Shown here: in pieces, positions 35,482 through 43,391 of the stretch
Layout of the letters: every line of letters starts with the position of its first letter
How positions within the stretch are numbered: position 1 is the first letter of the stretch
DNA from: CAYMDS01 sp964653195
GTDB lineage: Bacteria; Patescibacteriota; Microgenomatia; Levybacterales; UBA12049
Assembly (NCBI GenBank): GCA_964653195.1
Contig: CAZZCX010000002.1
Span: 29,705 to 93,704 of the forward strand
DNA: 64,000 bases
Direction: 5' to 3'
Program-made: the position numbers and the translations under genes
The notes under the pieces: model-generated
Databases searched by the model: none
Seen by the model: only the letters and a program-made list of their open reading frames with translations
Told to the model about the DNA's origin: nothing

Positions 35482-36798
35482 CTAACGGATTTCTGAAAAT
35501 GTTCTACTATCGGCTAAATTCTTGACACCAAACTTTTCTTGCAATACAGACCAAAGCTCTGACTTGCCTGAATCAAAACCCAAAGCCCAAATTCCTACAC
35601 CTGCTAAATCTTGAGATTTTGCGAAATCATATTTAACTCCCAATGATCTAGCATCATCAATAAATATCATCCTCCAGGCATCAACATCAGATACATAATA
35701 GGCTTTCCAGCCTACTTGCCCTAATTCATCCCACCCTTCACGATCAGCCTTAATCGTATCTGTTGCTATTTCATATGTTTGAACCATTGGTTTGCCCCTC
35801 CAGGACCAACTCGGAAGCGTTTCAGCTTTCACTCGTGGCTCATCATATACGAGATAGTTATAGCCATAATAAGGTACTCCAAGTATAATTTTATTTGCCG
35901 GCATTAATTTTTTAAAATCTTCAATTGCAGTTGCAATATCATAACTATATTTTCCTTCTTTATGACCATATAAAGGTGAAGTAGGCATAGCATATTCGCT
36001 TCCTTTTACCGCAAAATCATAAGCCATCATAAATACCCCATCAGCACTTTCACCAATTCTTGAAATATCATAAAGTTTTTGCTGTTTGGCTGATGATGCG
36101 TAAACCGATACTGTCACATATGAATCTGGTATTTCAGAATGCATTTGAGAAGTTAATTCTGAAACAAATTCACTGAATTGTTCCTTGTAAGTAGCATCTG
36201 GTGTCCCAACATATTCCACGTCAATATTCACACCATCTATCCCTCTTTCTCTTACTTCATAAATAGTTTCTTTTATAGTTTTTTGTCTTGCGTCCTTACT
36301 ACCTAAGAAGGATTTGATAGTGTCATTGTCCATGCATGTAATAGTTAGTATCACCTTGACACCGTTGTCATGTGCTTTTTTAAAAACATCTGTCGCTTTT
36401 TTACTTTTAAAAACTGTATATCCATAGTCATCTCGATCTAAACCTCCAATATCTTTAATTGGAACACCGAAGTATGCAAAAGTAGTTAATGAAGAAAAAT
36501 TGACGGAATCTAGCTTATTTATAGTCCAGTAGGGAGCAAATCCAAATACTTCATAGCTTGAGTTCTGTGACTTATTAAGTGGCTTTAATGAAACGAATTG
36601 GGAAACAATAGGCGATATATATTTACCAACATCATCTATTGTTAAACCAATAACGAAAAAAAGAGCTGTTAAACCAAGTGAGAAAGTGATTAAAGTCCAA
36701 ATTTTCTCTAAATTTGATTTTCGCGGACTTTTAATCAAAGAATGTATTGACACATCTTTTTCTAAAATTTTATGCTTTTTTGATGGCATCCCAAACAT
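35482..36798 (-). CDS. Membrane-anchored GH18 family glycoside hydrolase (YaaH/SleL-like)
   Basis: The 438-residue protein has a basic cytoplasmic tail (1-32), one TM (about 34-54) and an extracellular GH18 barrel from VFGFAPYWTINKLDS onward. The catalytic strand is GIDGVNIDVEYVG, with the acid Glu near 194 in the D-x-x-D-x-E frame. LGVPYYGYNY and a late VGIWALGFD strand complete the fold. There are no LysM repeats. Family members cleave chitin-like or peptidoglycan GlcNAc linkages. The adjacent carboxypeptidase supports a peptidoglycan role. It is complete and close to usual length. Confidence 0.85.
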   Translation of the reverse strand: MFGMPSKKHKILEKDVSIHSLIKSPRKSNLEKIWTLITFSLGLTALFFVIGLTIDDVGKYISPIVSQFVSLKPLNKSQNSSYEVFGFAPYWTINKLDSVNFSSLTTFAYFGVPIKDIGGLDRDDYGYTVFKSKKATDVFKKAHDNGVKVILTITCMDNDTIKSFLGSKDARQKTIKETIYEVRERGIDGVNIDVEYVGTPDATYKEQFSEFVSELTSQMHSEIPDSYVTVSVYASSAKQQKLYDISRIGESADGVFMMAYDFAVKGSEYAMPTSPLYGHKEGKYSYDIATAIEDFKKLMPANKIILGVPYYGYNYLVYDEPRVKAETLPSWSWRGKPMVQTYEIATDTIKADREGWDELGQVGWKAYYVSDVDAWRMIFIDDARSLGVKYDFAKSQDLAGVGIWALGFDSGKSELWSVLQEKFGVKNLADSRTFSEIR

Positions 36799-36961
36799 AC
36801 CTTTTGTTATTGCTGAGTTATCCTATAATATTTTCAGCGAACACAGTGGTATGTTATAAGAAACCTTATATTATGTCAAGACCTATATAAAAATTCAATA
36901 ATAAATGAGTAAGAAGATCGTAATAATACATTTTATATATTGATGAGATAGGCCTGGAGTA

Positions 36962-38305
36962 TTATAATTTAATTTGTATATCCTTATATGTTAGAAGATC
37001 TAAAGCAGACGCAGCACTCCATGCTTGAACTCTGCAACTTTCTTGACCTAATGAATTTTTATAGATATCGTATTCACCGTTATCTTTTTTTACATATAAC
37101 TCTATCGGAGATCCAAAATAAAAAATAGGCTTTAGTGTTGCTGATTTAAGAACATTCGCTTCATGAAAAAATCCAACGTTTACTAACCCTTCATGACTCA
37201 TACCATTTAGCTTGGGCCAAAAGCTTCCATTATGATAAGAATTTTGGCCAGAAATATAATTTTCTGACGAAGTGCTCATAGTTCGAATTCCAGCATCCTC
37301 ATCAAACATATCTTCACGAAATGCTCTCTTTACAATATAAGGCACGTATTTATTTTCCAATATACTGGTCACTTTTCCATTTTTCTTGTAAGCTGCCCAG
37401 AACAATAGTAGTGGATTACCTGTTATAGTACGAATTTGATTTTTTAACCCATCAAGTGCTTGAGCAGCATAATAATTTTTTCCCTCACGAAAAATAAAAA
37501 GCTTATTAAATTGTTTTCTTAATCCTTTTGCTTGTAAGCTTAATGCTTTTGCAAACCGTTTAGTTTTGGCTGCATGTAATTTCTTGTCATTATAATAATC
37601 AGCCCATAAACGAAGAGCTAACCACGCATAGCCTTGGACCTCAACAGGTGCTATTGGATACTCCGGAAAATTTCCTGATGAATCGCTCATTGACTCTTTA
37701 GAATCAGTCCAGGACTGTACTGCCAAGCCACCATGCTGCCTATCGAGAGGAAGTACATATTCAAGAAGATAATCTTTATCTCTATCTCCATAAGTTATTA
37801 TCCAGTTCAAGCCAGATTCAACTGCAGAAATTGCAGAAAAAAGAAATTCATCATCACGTGTCATCTCCCAATATTTAAATATTGCGATCAATGTAAGCGG
37901 CGTTGAATCCAAAGAATCATAATTTCTCATAATACCGTCAGGATAAATATACCAAGGTTTTTCCATTTGCAATAATCGCTCATAATTATCTGGACGATAC
38001 TCGTGTATAAATTTACCAGGTTCCTCACCTGATTCTATATTTGTTTCTTTACCTTGAAGATCGACCATTGCCTTGAGGCCTTTTTTGCAAATATGTAATA
38101 GTCTTTCTTTTTCCTCGTCTGAAGTTATATATTCATTTTTACATACTTTAAGAATTTTAAGTATAGTTATTGCGCTATCTCTTCCAAAAATACATCCATA
38201 AATATCATCTTTTCCGGATGCATTTATTCCTTTCTCATGCGAAAGATCTAATATATTTTCATAAATTGATTGACGCATGATTGATTTATCCACGGGCAGT
38301 GTCAT
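36962..38305 (-). CDS. Six-hairpin glycosidase (glycogen-debranching/GH15-like)
   Basis: This cytoplasmic protein of 447 residues has no signal peptide. IYGCIFGRDSAITILKILKV (near 32-51) is like the F-G-R-D-S motif of glycogen-debranching and related (alpha/alpha)6 enzymes. DKDYLLEYVLPLDRQHGG, VEVQGYAWLALRLWADYY and SYHNGSFWPKLNGMSHEG follow. The toroid repeats and N-G-S-F-W-P near the C-terminus support the class. The likely substrate is an alpha-glucan or another alpha-glycoside. It stands alone, upstream of the GH18 gene on the same strand. Confidence 0.75.
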   Translation of the reverse strand: MTLPVDKSIMRQSIYENILDLSHEKGINASGKDDIYGCIFGRDSAITILKILKVCKNEYITSDEEKERLLHICKKGLKAMVDLQGKETNIESGEEPGKFIHEYRPDNYERLLQMEKPWYIYPDGIMRNYDSLDSTPLTLIAIFKYWEMTRDDEFLFSAISAVESGLNWIITYGDRDKDYLLEYVLPLDRQHGGLAVQSWTDSKESMSDSSGNFPEYPIAPVEVQGYAWLALRLWADYYNDKKLHAAKTKRFAKALSLQAKGLRKQFNKLFIFREGKNYYAAQALDGLKNQIRTITGNPLLLFWAAYKKNGKVTSILENKYVPYIVKRAFREDMFDEDAGIRTMSTSSENYISGQNSYHNGSFWPKLNGMSHEGLVNVGFFHEANVLKSATLKPIFYFGSPIELYVKKDNGEYDIYKNSLGQESCRVQAWSAASALDLLTYKDIQIKL

Positions 38306-38516
38306 AAGCTAAAAACTTGAATAATAGGATGTATACAAAACAATAACAAAGCAACAAATTCATGTCAAGCTGATGTGTAGCTAGTTTGAAGCTATCTTAA
38401 ATGAAGATTTAAATACTAAAAATAATATATTAACACTAATAATTATAAATAACATTTAAAAATTTGTAAGGATTAGGCAAGAAACTGCTCTGCTTGATTG
38501 TAATTATTGGTATTAT

Positions 38517-38525
38517 TGCTATAAT
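38517..38525 (+). promoter_or_regulatory. Extended -10 promoter of the OmpR-type regulator
   Basis: TGCTATAAT ends 9 nt before the ATG at 38535. A TTGATT lies 20 bp upstream of the -10, which is too far to be a good -35. The leader is predicted to be 2-3 nt. Confidence 0.55.
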
Positions 38526-38534
38526 TGGTTTGTT

Positions 38535-39209
38535 ATGACTCAGTCTATTTTAATAGTAGAAGATGACAAAGGACTTCAGAAATACTTAAGAGAACTGCTG
38601 TTAGATAATGGTTATGCAGTACAAATCGCAGGAGACGGAATAATAGCTTTAAATAGCCTCACAAAAACACAACCTGATCTCGTAGTACTAGACCTAGGCT
38701 TACCAAATATGTCGGGAGAAGCAGTATGTCTTGAAGTTCGGAAAAAATACAAAGATTTGCCTGTCATCATTCTTACAGCAAGAGATAGCATATCTGATAT
38801 TGTTCAAGGCTTAAATCTAGGCGCAGATGATTACATTACTAAGCCTTTTGTGGCTGATGAATTTCTTGCAAGGATAAAAGCACGACTAAGAAGACAAGGG
38901 GGAGACTCTGATGCTTTGTTAAAAGTAGCAGATCTTGAATTAAACAATAAAACACTAGAGGTAAAACGTGAAGGGCAAATTATTCAACTTACTCCACAAG
39001 AGTTTAAGTTATTACAGTATCTAATGAATAATAAAGGACGAATTTTGACGCGAGAAATGATACTGAACCGAATTTGGCTTTACTCATCAGATGTAGAGAC
39101 GCGCGTTGTGGATGTTTATATGGGATATCTGCGTAAAAAAATTGACAACAATCACCCAAAAAAACTTCTTCACTCTATCCGCGGTTTCGGGTATGTAATT
39201 AAAGAATAA
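38535..39209 (+). CDS. OmpR/PhoB-family response regulator
   Basis: The 224-residue regulator has an N-terminal receiver domain with LIVEDDKGLQ, the phospho-acceptor LVVLDLGLP (Asp near 53), VIILTARD and ITKPF (Lys near 104). A C-terminal winged-helix DNA-binding domain (about 128-224) has LTPQEFKLLQYLMNN and ETRVVDVYMGYLRKKI. It would bind promoters when phosphorylated. It ends 1 bp before a convergent histidine kinase gene, which is its likely partner. Confidence 0.93.
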   Translation: MTQSILIVEDDKGLQKYLRELLLDNGYAVQIAGDGIIALNSLTKTQPDLVVLDLGLPNMSGEAVCLEVRKKYKDLPVIILTARDSISDIVQGLNLGADDYITKPFVADEFLARIKARLRRQGGDSDALLKVADLELNNKTLEVKREGQIIQLTPQEFKLLQYLMNNKGRILTREMILNRIWLYSSDVETRVVDVYMGYLRKKIDNNHPKKLLHSIRGFGYVIKE

Positions 39210-39210
39210 T

Positions 39211-40377
39211 TTATTTGTTTTTGCTATATATTGCCTTAGGTAAGATAATTTTTATTGTTGTTCCTTTACCCATCCTTGACTCTATATTGATTACACCCCT
39301 ATGTTGCCGAATAACATTCTCTACAAAAAAAAGACCCCATCCAAACCCTTCTTCTCCACTCCCTCCCACATGATGTCCATCAAATATATTCGGTAAATCT
39401 TTTTCATCGATACCTTTCCCAAAATCTTTAATCGATAAATTAAAACCTTTTCCTTCCTTTTTTAAAGTTATCTCTACTGGTGAATCGGAAGGGGAATATT
39501 TAAGCGCGTTATCCAATACATTTACAACAGCCTGGGTCAATCTTTCACTATCTCCAACAATTTTCGAATCAGATTTAAGGTAATTTTTATAATTTATTAA
39601 TCGACTATTCTGTATCTTTTTTGTTATATTTATACTTTCCCTGACTAAATCATCTAACTCACATTCCTGCCAACGAAATTGCAGCTGACCCGCTTTCATT
39701 CTATTTACCTCCAGTATCTCCTTAACGAGTAACATCATTCTTTTGTTCTCTTCATTTAAAGCATCAATCCATTTACCAGTGACATCATCACGATTTGAAA
39801 GTTTGCTATGTAGTAACTGTATATATCCGCTTATCGAAGTTAAAGGAGTTCTAAGCTCATGTGCAGCCATAGAAATAAACATATCTCGAATCTCAAGAGC
39901 TTTTGTAGTTTCATTGTGTAATTGTGCTTTTTTAATAGCCAGGCTAGCCATAGATCCAAAAACTCTTAGCATATCAATTTGTTTCTTAGAAAAGTGTTCT
40001 TTCTTTAATGATAAAACACTTAAAACCCCAATACTATTGCCATGATAAGAGAGAGGAATAAGGATAACTGATTGAATACCTACTTTCTTAATCAAAGCAT
40101 TTACTTTTGTTTTTGACGTTATATGATTAACAATGAGTTTTTTATTTTTATACGATTGCTCTAAAGTACCATTTTTGCGCACCTTTATTGAATGAAAAAA
40201 ATTATCTGATACATAAACAGGCAATAATTGCTCACCGTTTCCTAGCAAAATTGAACCATATTCAGCATCCATGAGATTCATAGCCTGCTCCACAATAACC
40301 CGGTAAGTCTCCTTTGGGGTTATATCATCTAACAATATAAGACCAGCAGCATTAATTCTTTCTAAGGCTTTTTCCAT
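39211..40377 (-). CDS. GAF-domain sensor histidine kinase
   Basis: This 388-residue kinase lacks TM segments. An N-terminal GAF domain (about 15-160, with YGSILLGNGEQLLPV and LIPLSYHGNSIGVLSVLS) senses a cytoplasmic signal. The H-box is MAAHELRTPLTSISGYI (His near 173). The ATPase domain has VLDNALKYSP (N box), IKDFGKGI (G1) and EEGFGWGLFFVENVI (G2). Phosphotransfer to the OmpR regulator encoded convergently at 38535 is likely, though unproven. It starts about 130 bp from the divergent Crp/Fnr gene. Confidence 0.9.
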   Translation of the reverse strand: MEKALERINAAGLILLDDITPKETYRVIVEQAMNLMDAEYGSILLGNGEQLLPVYVSDNFFHSIKVRKNGTLEQSYKNKKLIVNHITSKTKVNALIKKVGIQSVILIPLSYHGNSIGVLSVLSLKKEHFSKKQIDMLRVFGSMASLAIKKAQLHNETTKALEIRDMFISMAAHELRTPLTSISGYIQLLHSKLSNRDDVTGKWIDALNEENKRMMLLVKEILEVNRMKAGQLQFRWQECELDDLVRESINITKKIQNSRLINYKNYLKSDSKIVGDSERLTQAVVNVLDNALKYSPSDSPVEITLKKEGKGFNLSIKDFGKGIDEKDLPNIFDGHHVGGSGEEGFGWGLFFVENVIRQHRGVINIESRMGKGTTIKIILPKAIYSKNK

Positions 40378-40509
40378 AATTTGTTAATCGATTACATTAT
40401 CCGGTAAATATATAAAAATTCAAGTGCAAATATCGCTAAATGAAGCATTCTTATAGTTCTCTTACATTTTCATTATTTGATTATTATTGGTAAGTTGTAA
40501 CTTATTTAA

Positions 40510-41190
40510 ATGCTACAACAAGAGTCAATAGATAAGCTAGATAGTTTTTTTAGCCAATATAAAATATTGAATTATAAATCACGTTCAGTTATTTCATCTT
40601 CAAACGATTCAGGTTTAAGCATTTTTTACATCAAGAGCGGATTCTTGCGCGTCTATCGACCATCCGGACAAGGTGAAGAATTAACTTTGACTATCTTAAA
40701 ACCTAAGGACTTTTTCCCTCTTAATATTGGCTTATATAACATACGCCATACAGGACATTACTGCCTTGAAGCCTTAACTCCACTTGAAATCTGGAAAGTA
40801 AACCTTAAACGTTTTAATCAATTTATAAAGCGAGAACCTGCACTGTATTTAGCTCTCACAAATAAAGCATTCTTTGGATTCAGTGATGTTTTATCCAAAA
40901 TGGAAAATCTACTGTTGAATAATGCTTCAATTAAAATTGCAGCTACTTTAATTTCATGCGCAAGAAATTATGGCAAGAACGAAGGCAAACATATACTGAT
41001 AAATGTTCCTCTAACACATCGTGATATAGCTGCTCTTGTAGGCATAACTCGAGAAACAACTTCTTTAGAAATCAAAAAACTTGAAAAACAAGGTTATTTG
41101 GAAAAAAAAGGCAAATATTTGTTAATTAAAAATATCGAAAATCTAAATAAACAAATAAATTTGATAGCTGATAATAACTCTTCTATTTAG
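40510..41190 (+). CDS. Crp/Fnr-family transcriptional regulator
   Basis: The product is 226 residues. The N-terminal cyclic-nucleotide-binding-type beta roll (about 15-130) includes GLSIFYIKSGFLRVYRPSGQ and ELTLTILKPKDFFPL. The long dimer helix and C-terminal winged helix follow, with LTHRDIAALVGITRETTSLE (near 168-187) as the recognition unit. No Fe-S cysteine set of FNR is present, and the ligand is unknown. It is adjacent to a block of small stress genes on the opposite strand, which it may control. Confidence 0.88.
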   Translation: MLQQESIDKLDSFFSQYKILNYKSRSVISSSNDSGLSIFYIKSGFLRVYRPSGQGEELTLTILKPKDFFPLNIGLYNIRHTGHYCLEALTPLEIWKVNLKRFNQFIKREPALYLALTNKAFFGFSDVLSKMENLLLNNASIKIAATLISCARNYGKNEGKHILINVPLTHRDIAALVGITRETTSLEIKKLEKQGYLEKKGKYLLIKNIENLNKQINLIADNNSSI

Positions 41191-41197
41191 TATGCAC

Positions 41198-41241
41198 CTT
41201 AACTTAACTTAACTTAACATAACTTAATTTAATTTAATTTA
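41198..41241. repeat. Pentanucleotide tandem repeat TTAAC/TTAAT
   Basis: Four copies of TTAAC (41199-41218) are followed, after a short break, by three TTAAT units (to about 41240). The array sits between two convergent genes and reaches into the last codons of the YtxH-like gene. Confidence 0.85.
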
Positions 41242-41509
41242 CATTTTCACTTTTCAGGTTACCAATTTCTTCCTTAACTTGATCTAAATTTGTTTCTAAA
41301 TCGTCAACTGCATTATCAGTTTTCTTCTTAACTTGAGCTGATGTTTTTTCAGCCCATTCTTTCACTTTCTTTATACTCTTTTTTACATATTCCTGATTTT
41401 TTTTATCTTTTAAAGCTACTGCAGCAGCTCCAATTACCATTCCAACTGCTATACCTTTTGCCTTTGATAAATTATTTGATTCAGAATTATTCTTATTATT
41501 ATCTTTCAT
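41234..41509 (-). CDS. YtxH-like small stress protein
   Basis: The 91-residue protein has a polar Asn-rich start, then a glycine/alanine hydrophobic segment (GIAVGMVIGAAAVALK), then a long charged helix (KSIKKVKEWAEKTSAQVKKK) ending in DLETNLDQVKEEIGNLK. This matches YtxH/general-stress proteins with one membrane segment and an amphipathic coiled tail. A strong Shine-Dalgarno site (AGGGAGGTG at 41518-41526) suggests abundant expression. It is the last of three short minus-strand stress genes. Confidence 0.72.
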   Translation of the reverse strand: MKDNNKNNSESNNLSKAKGIAVGMVIGAAAVALKDKKNQEYVKKSIKKVKEWAEKTSAQVKKKTDNAVDDLETNLDQVKEEIGNLKSENVN

Positions 41510-41542
41510 AAAGCATTCACCTCCCTAGCTTGTCACATACAT

Positions 41543-41794
41543 CTAAGTACTTCTTAAAGCACGTGACCCAAAAAGCAACATAAGCGAACCACCAACAGCA
41601 ACTATAAATGAAGCTATATCAAAACCTGTAACTGTCGCGCCAAATATAAAATTTGCTAAAAATCCGCCTATCAAAGAACCAATAATACCTAAAAATATTG
41701 CACCCAATACCCCACCATGACTTTCCGTTGGATCAATAGAATTTGCCACAATTCCTACAATAAGACCAAATAAAATCCAAGATAAAATATTCAT
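41543..41794 (-). CDS. GlsB/YeaQ/YmgE family stress-response membrane protein
   Basis: The 83-residue, three-TM protein contains IVGIVANSIDPTESHGGVLGAIFLGIIGSLIGGFL, the glycine-rich signature of the transglycosylase-associated (GlsB/YeaQ) family. Members rise in general stress and stationary phase; their mechanism is unknown. Its Shine-Dalgarno site is AGGGGGGTG near 41805-41813. A ten-unit heptamer repeat starts immediately upstream. The YtxH gene is 33 bp downstream, so the two are probably co-transcribed. Confidence 0.9.
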   Translation of the reverse strand: MNILSWILFGLIVGIVANSIDPTESHGGVLGAIFLGIIGSLIGGFLANFIFGATVTGFDIASFIVAVGGSLMLLFGSRALRST

Positions 41795-41811
41795 ATTTCT
41801 TTTACACCCCC

Positions 41812-41881
41812 CTAATAACTAATATCTAATATCTAATATCTAGTAACTAGTAACTAGTAACTGAATTAAGTATTAAGTATC
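41812..41881. repeat. Degenerate heptanucleotide tandem repeat, ten units
   Basis: The stretch divides exactly into ten 7-bp units: CTAATAA, CTAATAT three times, CTAGTAA three times, CTGAATT, AAGTATT, AAGTATC. It lies between the YeaQ and KGG genes and touches the YeaQ ribosome-binding site. The same period recurs at other intergenic sites in this window. Confidence 0.85.
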
Positions 41882-41955
41882 TTTATTTTTTAGATTAGTA
41901 TTAAATTTGAATCTAATATAATGTCAGAAAATATAAATCATAAAATGTAACACAT

Positions 41956-41987
41956 ACAACAGCAGCTGCTTAAGCAGCTGAAGTTGT
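41956..41987 (-). terminator. Hairpin downstream of the KGG gene
   Basis: ACAAC and AGTTGT flank a perfect palindrome CAGCTGCTTAAGCAGCTG, giving a stem of about 13 bp right behind the KGG stop. The following minus-strand tract is only mildly T-rich (ATTTTATG), so it is a terminator or 3' mRNA stabiliser. Confidence 0.6.
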
Positions 41988-42003
41988 AAAACATGAAAAC
42001 TTC

Positions 42004-42189
42004 TTATGCTTCTTTTTGATGACGAGCACGTCCTCCTTTTCTGCCTGCAGCTCGCGCCTCATCAGACGTCCACTTATGAGCAGTTCCTTTTCTGTGTGCT
42101 GTCTTACCTCCTTTGCTTGCTATCAAACGTTGTTTATCTTTATTCATTGATGCAAACCCGCGACTGCTTTTTCCTTTTTTATTCGCCAT
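42004..42189 (-). CDS. KGG-repeat stress protein (GsiB-like)
   Basis: This 61-residue basic hydrophilic protein starts MANKKGKSSRGFASMN and has two KGG-type repeats (LIASKGGKTAHRKG and AAGRKGGRARHQKE). KGG proteins are plant-LEA/GsiB-like desiccation and general-stress proteins. The ATG at 42189 is preferred over the upstream GTG at 42201, which lies inside the Shine-Dalgarno site (GGGGGGTGA at about 42198-42206). The strong site and trailing hairpin suggest high expression. Confidence 0.88.
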   Translation of the reverse strand: MANKKGKSSRGFASMNKDKQRLIASKGGKTAHRKGTAHKWTSDEARAAGRKGGRARHQKEA

Positions 42190-42335
42190 AATGATATTCA
42201 CCCCCCTTCATATAATTAATATATCTATAATCTACACCTCATCGATGAGAGTTCTAAGAATAACATGTAAGGAATGAGAAAGAATTATAGAGCTAATAGA
42301 GACTTTGATTTCCGCTTCTAATTTACTAATCAAAT

Positions 42336-42683
42336 TTAGCTCACTATATCCCCGTCGATTATGTTAGCGTGATATTTCTCAAGTATGCTCATATTTTTCG
42401 TATTGGCTTTAAACAAAACATCAGTTAAATCACCAATGAGCGGGAAAATTCCTATCAAAAAATCTACCACTACGTTTTTCACCATTTCTATTATTTTTTC
42501 CTGAGGTAAATGTATTTGTATTCCAATCCACACTAAATATAAAGATAGAATAGTTGTAAAAATATCTCCAAATCCTGGAATTAATCCGAGAATTGGATCT
42601 AAACCAAACTTGAATTTCCCGATACTAAACTTATTTTCTAATAAATCGGTTAGAACTTTAGCAAACTTAATATGTTGCTCCAT
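42336..42683 (-). CDS. DUF4112 family membrane protein
   Basis: From the ATG at 42683 the product is 115 residues: a cytoplasmic start, then FKFGLDPILGLIPGFGDIFTTILSLYLVW and VVVDFLIGIFPLIGDLTDVLFKANTKN. These two G-D-hairpin motifs define DUF4112. It forms a small two- or three-TM protein of unknown role. The longer frame (TTG at 42752) adds a hydrophobic stretch unlikely to be translated. It sits beside the stress genes and a divergent nuclease gene. Confidence 0.82.
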   Translation of the reverse strand: MEQHIKFAKVLTDLLENKFSIGKFKFGLDPILGLIPGFGDIFTTILSLYLVWIGIQIHLPQEKIIEMVKNVVVDFLIGIFPLIGDLTDVLFKANTKNMSILEKYHANIIDGDIVS

Positions 42684-42780
42684 AAGTAGAAAGTGATAAA
42701 TTTTTCTGATATTAACATATAAAAGTAAGAGATATGAAAGAAGACGTAACAAATTATAACTTGCTATTTATTAACCTACT

Positions 42781-42788
42781 GTTATAAT
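42781..42788 (+). promoter_or_regulatory. Extended -10 promoter of the thermonuclease gene
   Basis: TGTTATAAT (TATAAT at 42783-42788) lies 15 nt before the ATG at 42804, leaving a leader of about 9 nt without a Shine-Dalgarno site. Confidence 0.55.
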
Positions 42789-42803
42789 TACACAGATATC
42801 ATT

Positions 42804-43391
42804 ATGAGGTTGAATAATAAAGATACACGTACTTTTCTATCTTTTATTATCATCCTCTTTTTTTTAGCGACTGGTAGCACTAAGTTAAATGAATATTTAC
42901 CGCCACAGCTAAAAAAAATAATTTATTTACCTTCACCTACGACGAATCCTCAAATCCAAGGAACATCATCGGATAAATCGAATCTTCAAAAAGAAGTAGT
43001 AAAAGTCATACGAATAATAGATGGGGATACTATTCAACTTGAAGATGGAAGAAAACTGCGATACATAGGCATTGACACACCTGAAATGACAGATCCGAGG
43101 AAGGGTATGGAATGTTATGGAAAAGAATCGTCAAAACGTAATCATGAACTGGTTTTTGGTAAAAATATTCGTATCGAAAAAGATGTATCTGAAACTGATA
43201 GGTATAAAAGAATTTTAAGATATGTCTATATTGATGAAACTATGATAAATGAGCTATTGGTAAAAGAAGGATACGCCCTTGCTTCATCTTATCCTCCTGA
43301 TATTAAATATCAGAATATCCTTATGAAAGCACAAGAAGTAGCAAAAGCAAATAAAAGCGGATTATGGGGTAATTGTATTACTACTTTTTAA
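42804..43391 (+). CDS. Thermonuclease (staphylococcal nuclease-like), membrane-anchored or secreted
   Basis: The product is 195 residues. An N-terminal signal/TM (FLSFIIILFFLATGSTKLN) is followed by a linker and an SNase domain (about 70-193). Catalytic features are VIRIIDGDTIQLEDG, KLRYIGIDTPE, EKDVSETDRYKRILRYV and AKANKSGLWGNC; the Asp, Arg and Glu positions of SNase are filled. It would cut extracellular or periplasmic DNA and RNA, plausibly to scavenge nucleotides in an organism with reduced biosynthesis. It overlaps the convergent MFS gene by 30 bp. Confidence 0.88.
   Translation: MRLNNKDTRTFLSFIIILFFLATGSTKLNEYLPPQLKKIIYLPSPTTNPQIQGTSSDKSNLQKEVVKVIRIIDGDTIQLEDGRKLRYIGIDTPEMTDPRKGMECYGKESSKRNHELVFGKNIRIEKDVSETDRYKRILRYVYIDETMINELLVKEGYALASSYPPDIKYQNILMKAQEVAKANKSGLWGNCITTF

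Noticed and set aside
42190..42201. GTG start extending the KGG protein
   Set aside because: The GTG is part of the GGGGGGTGA ribosome-binding site of the ATG at 42189.
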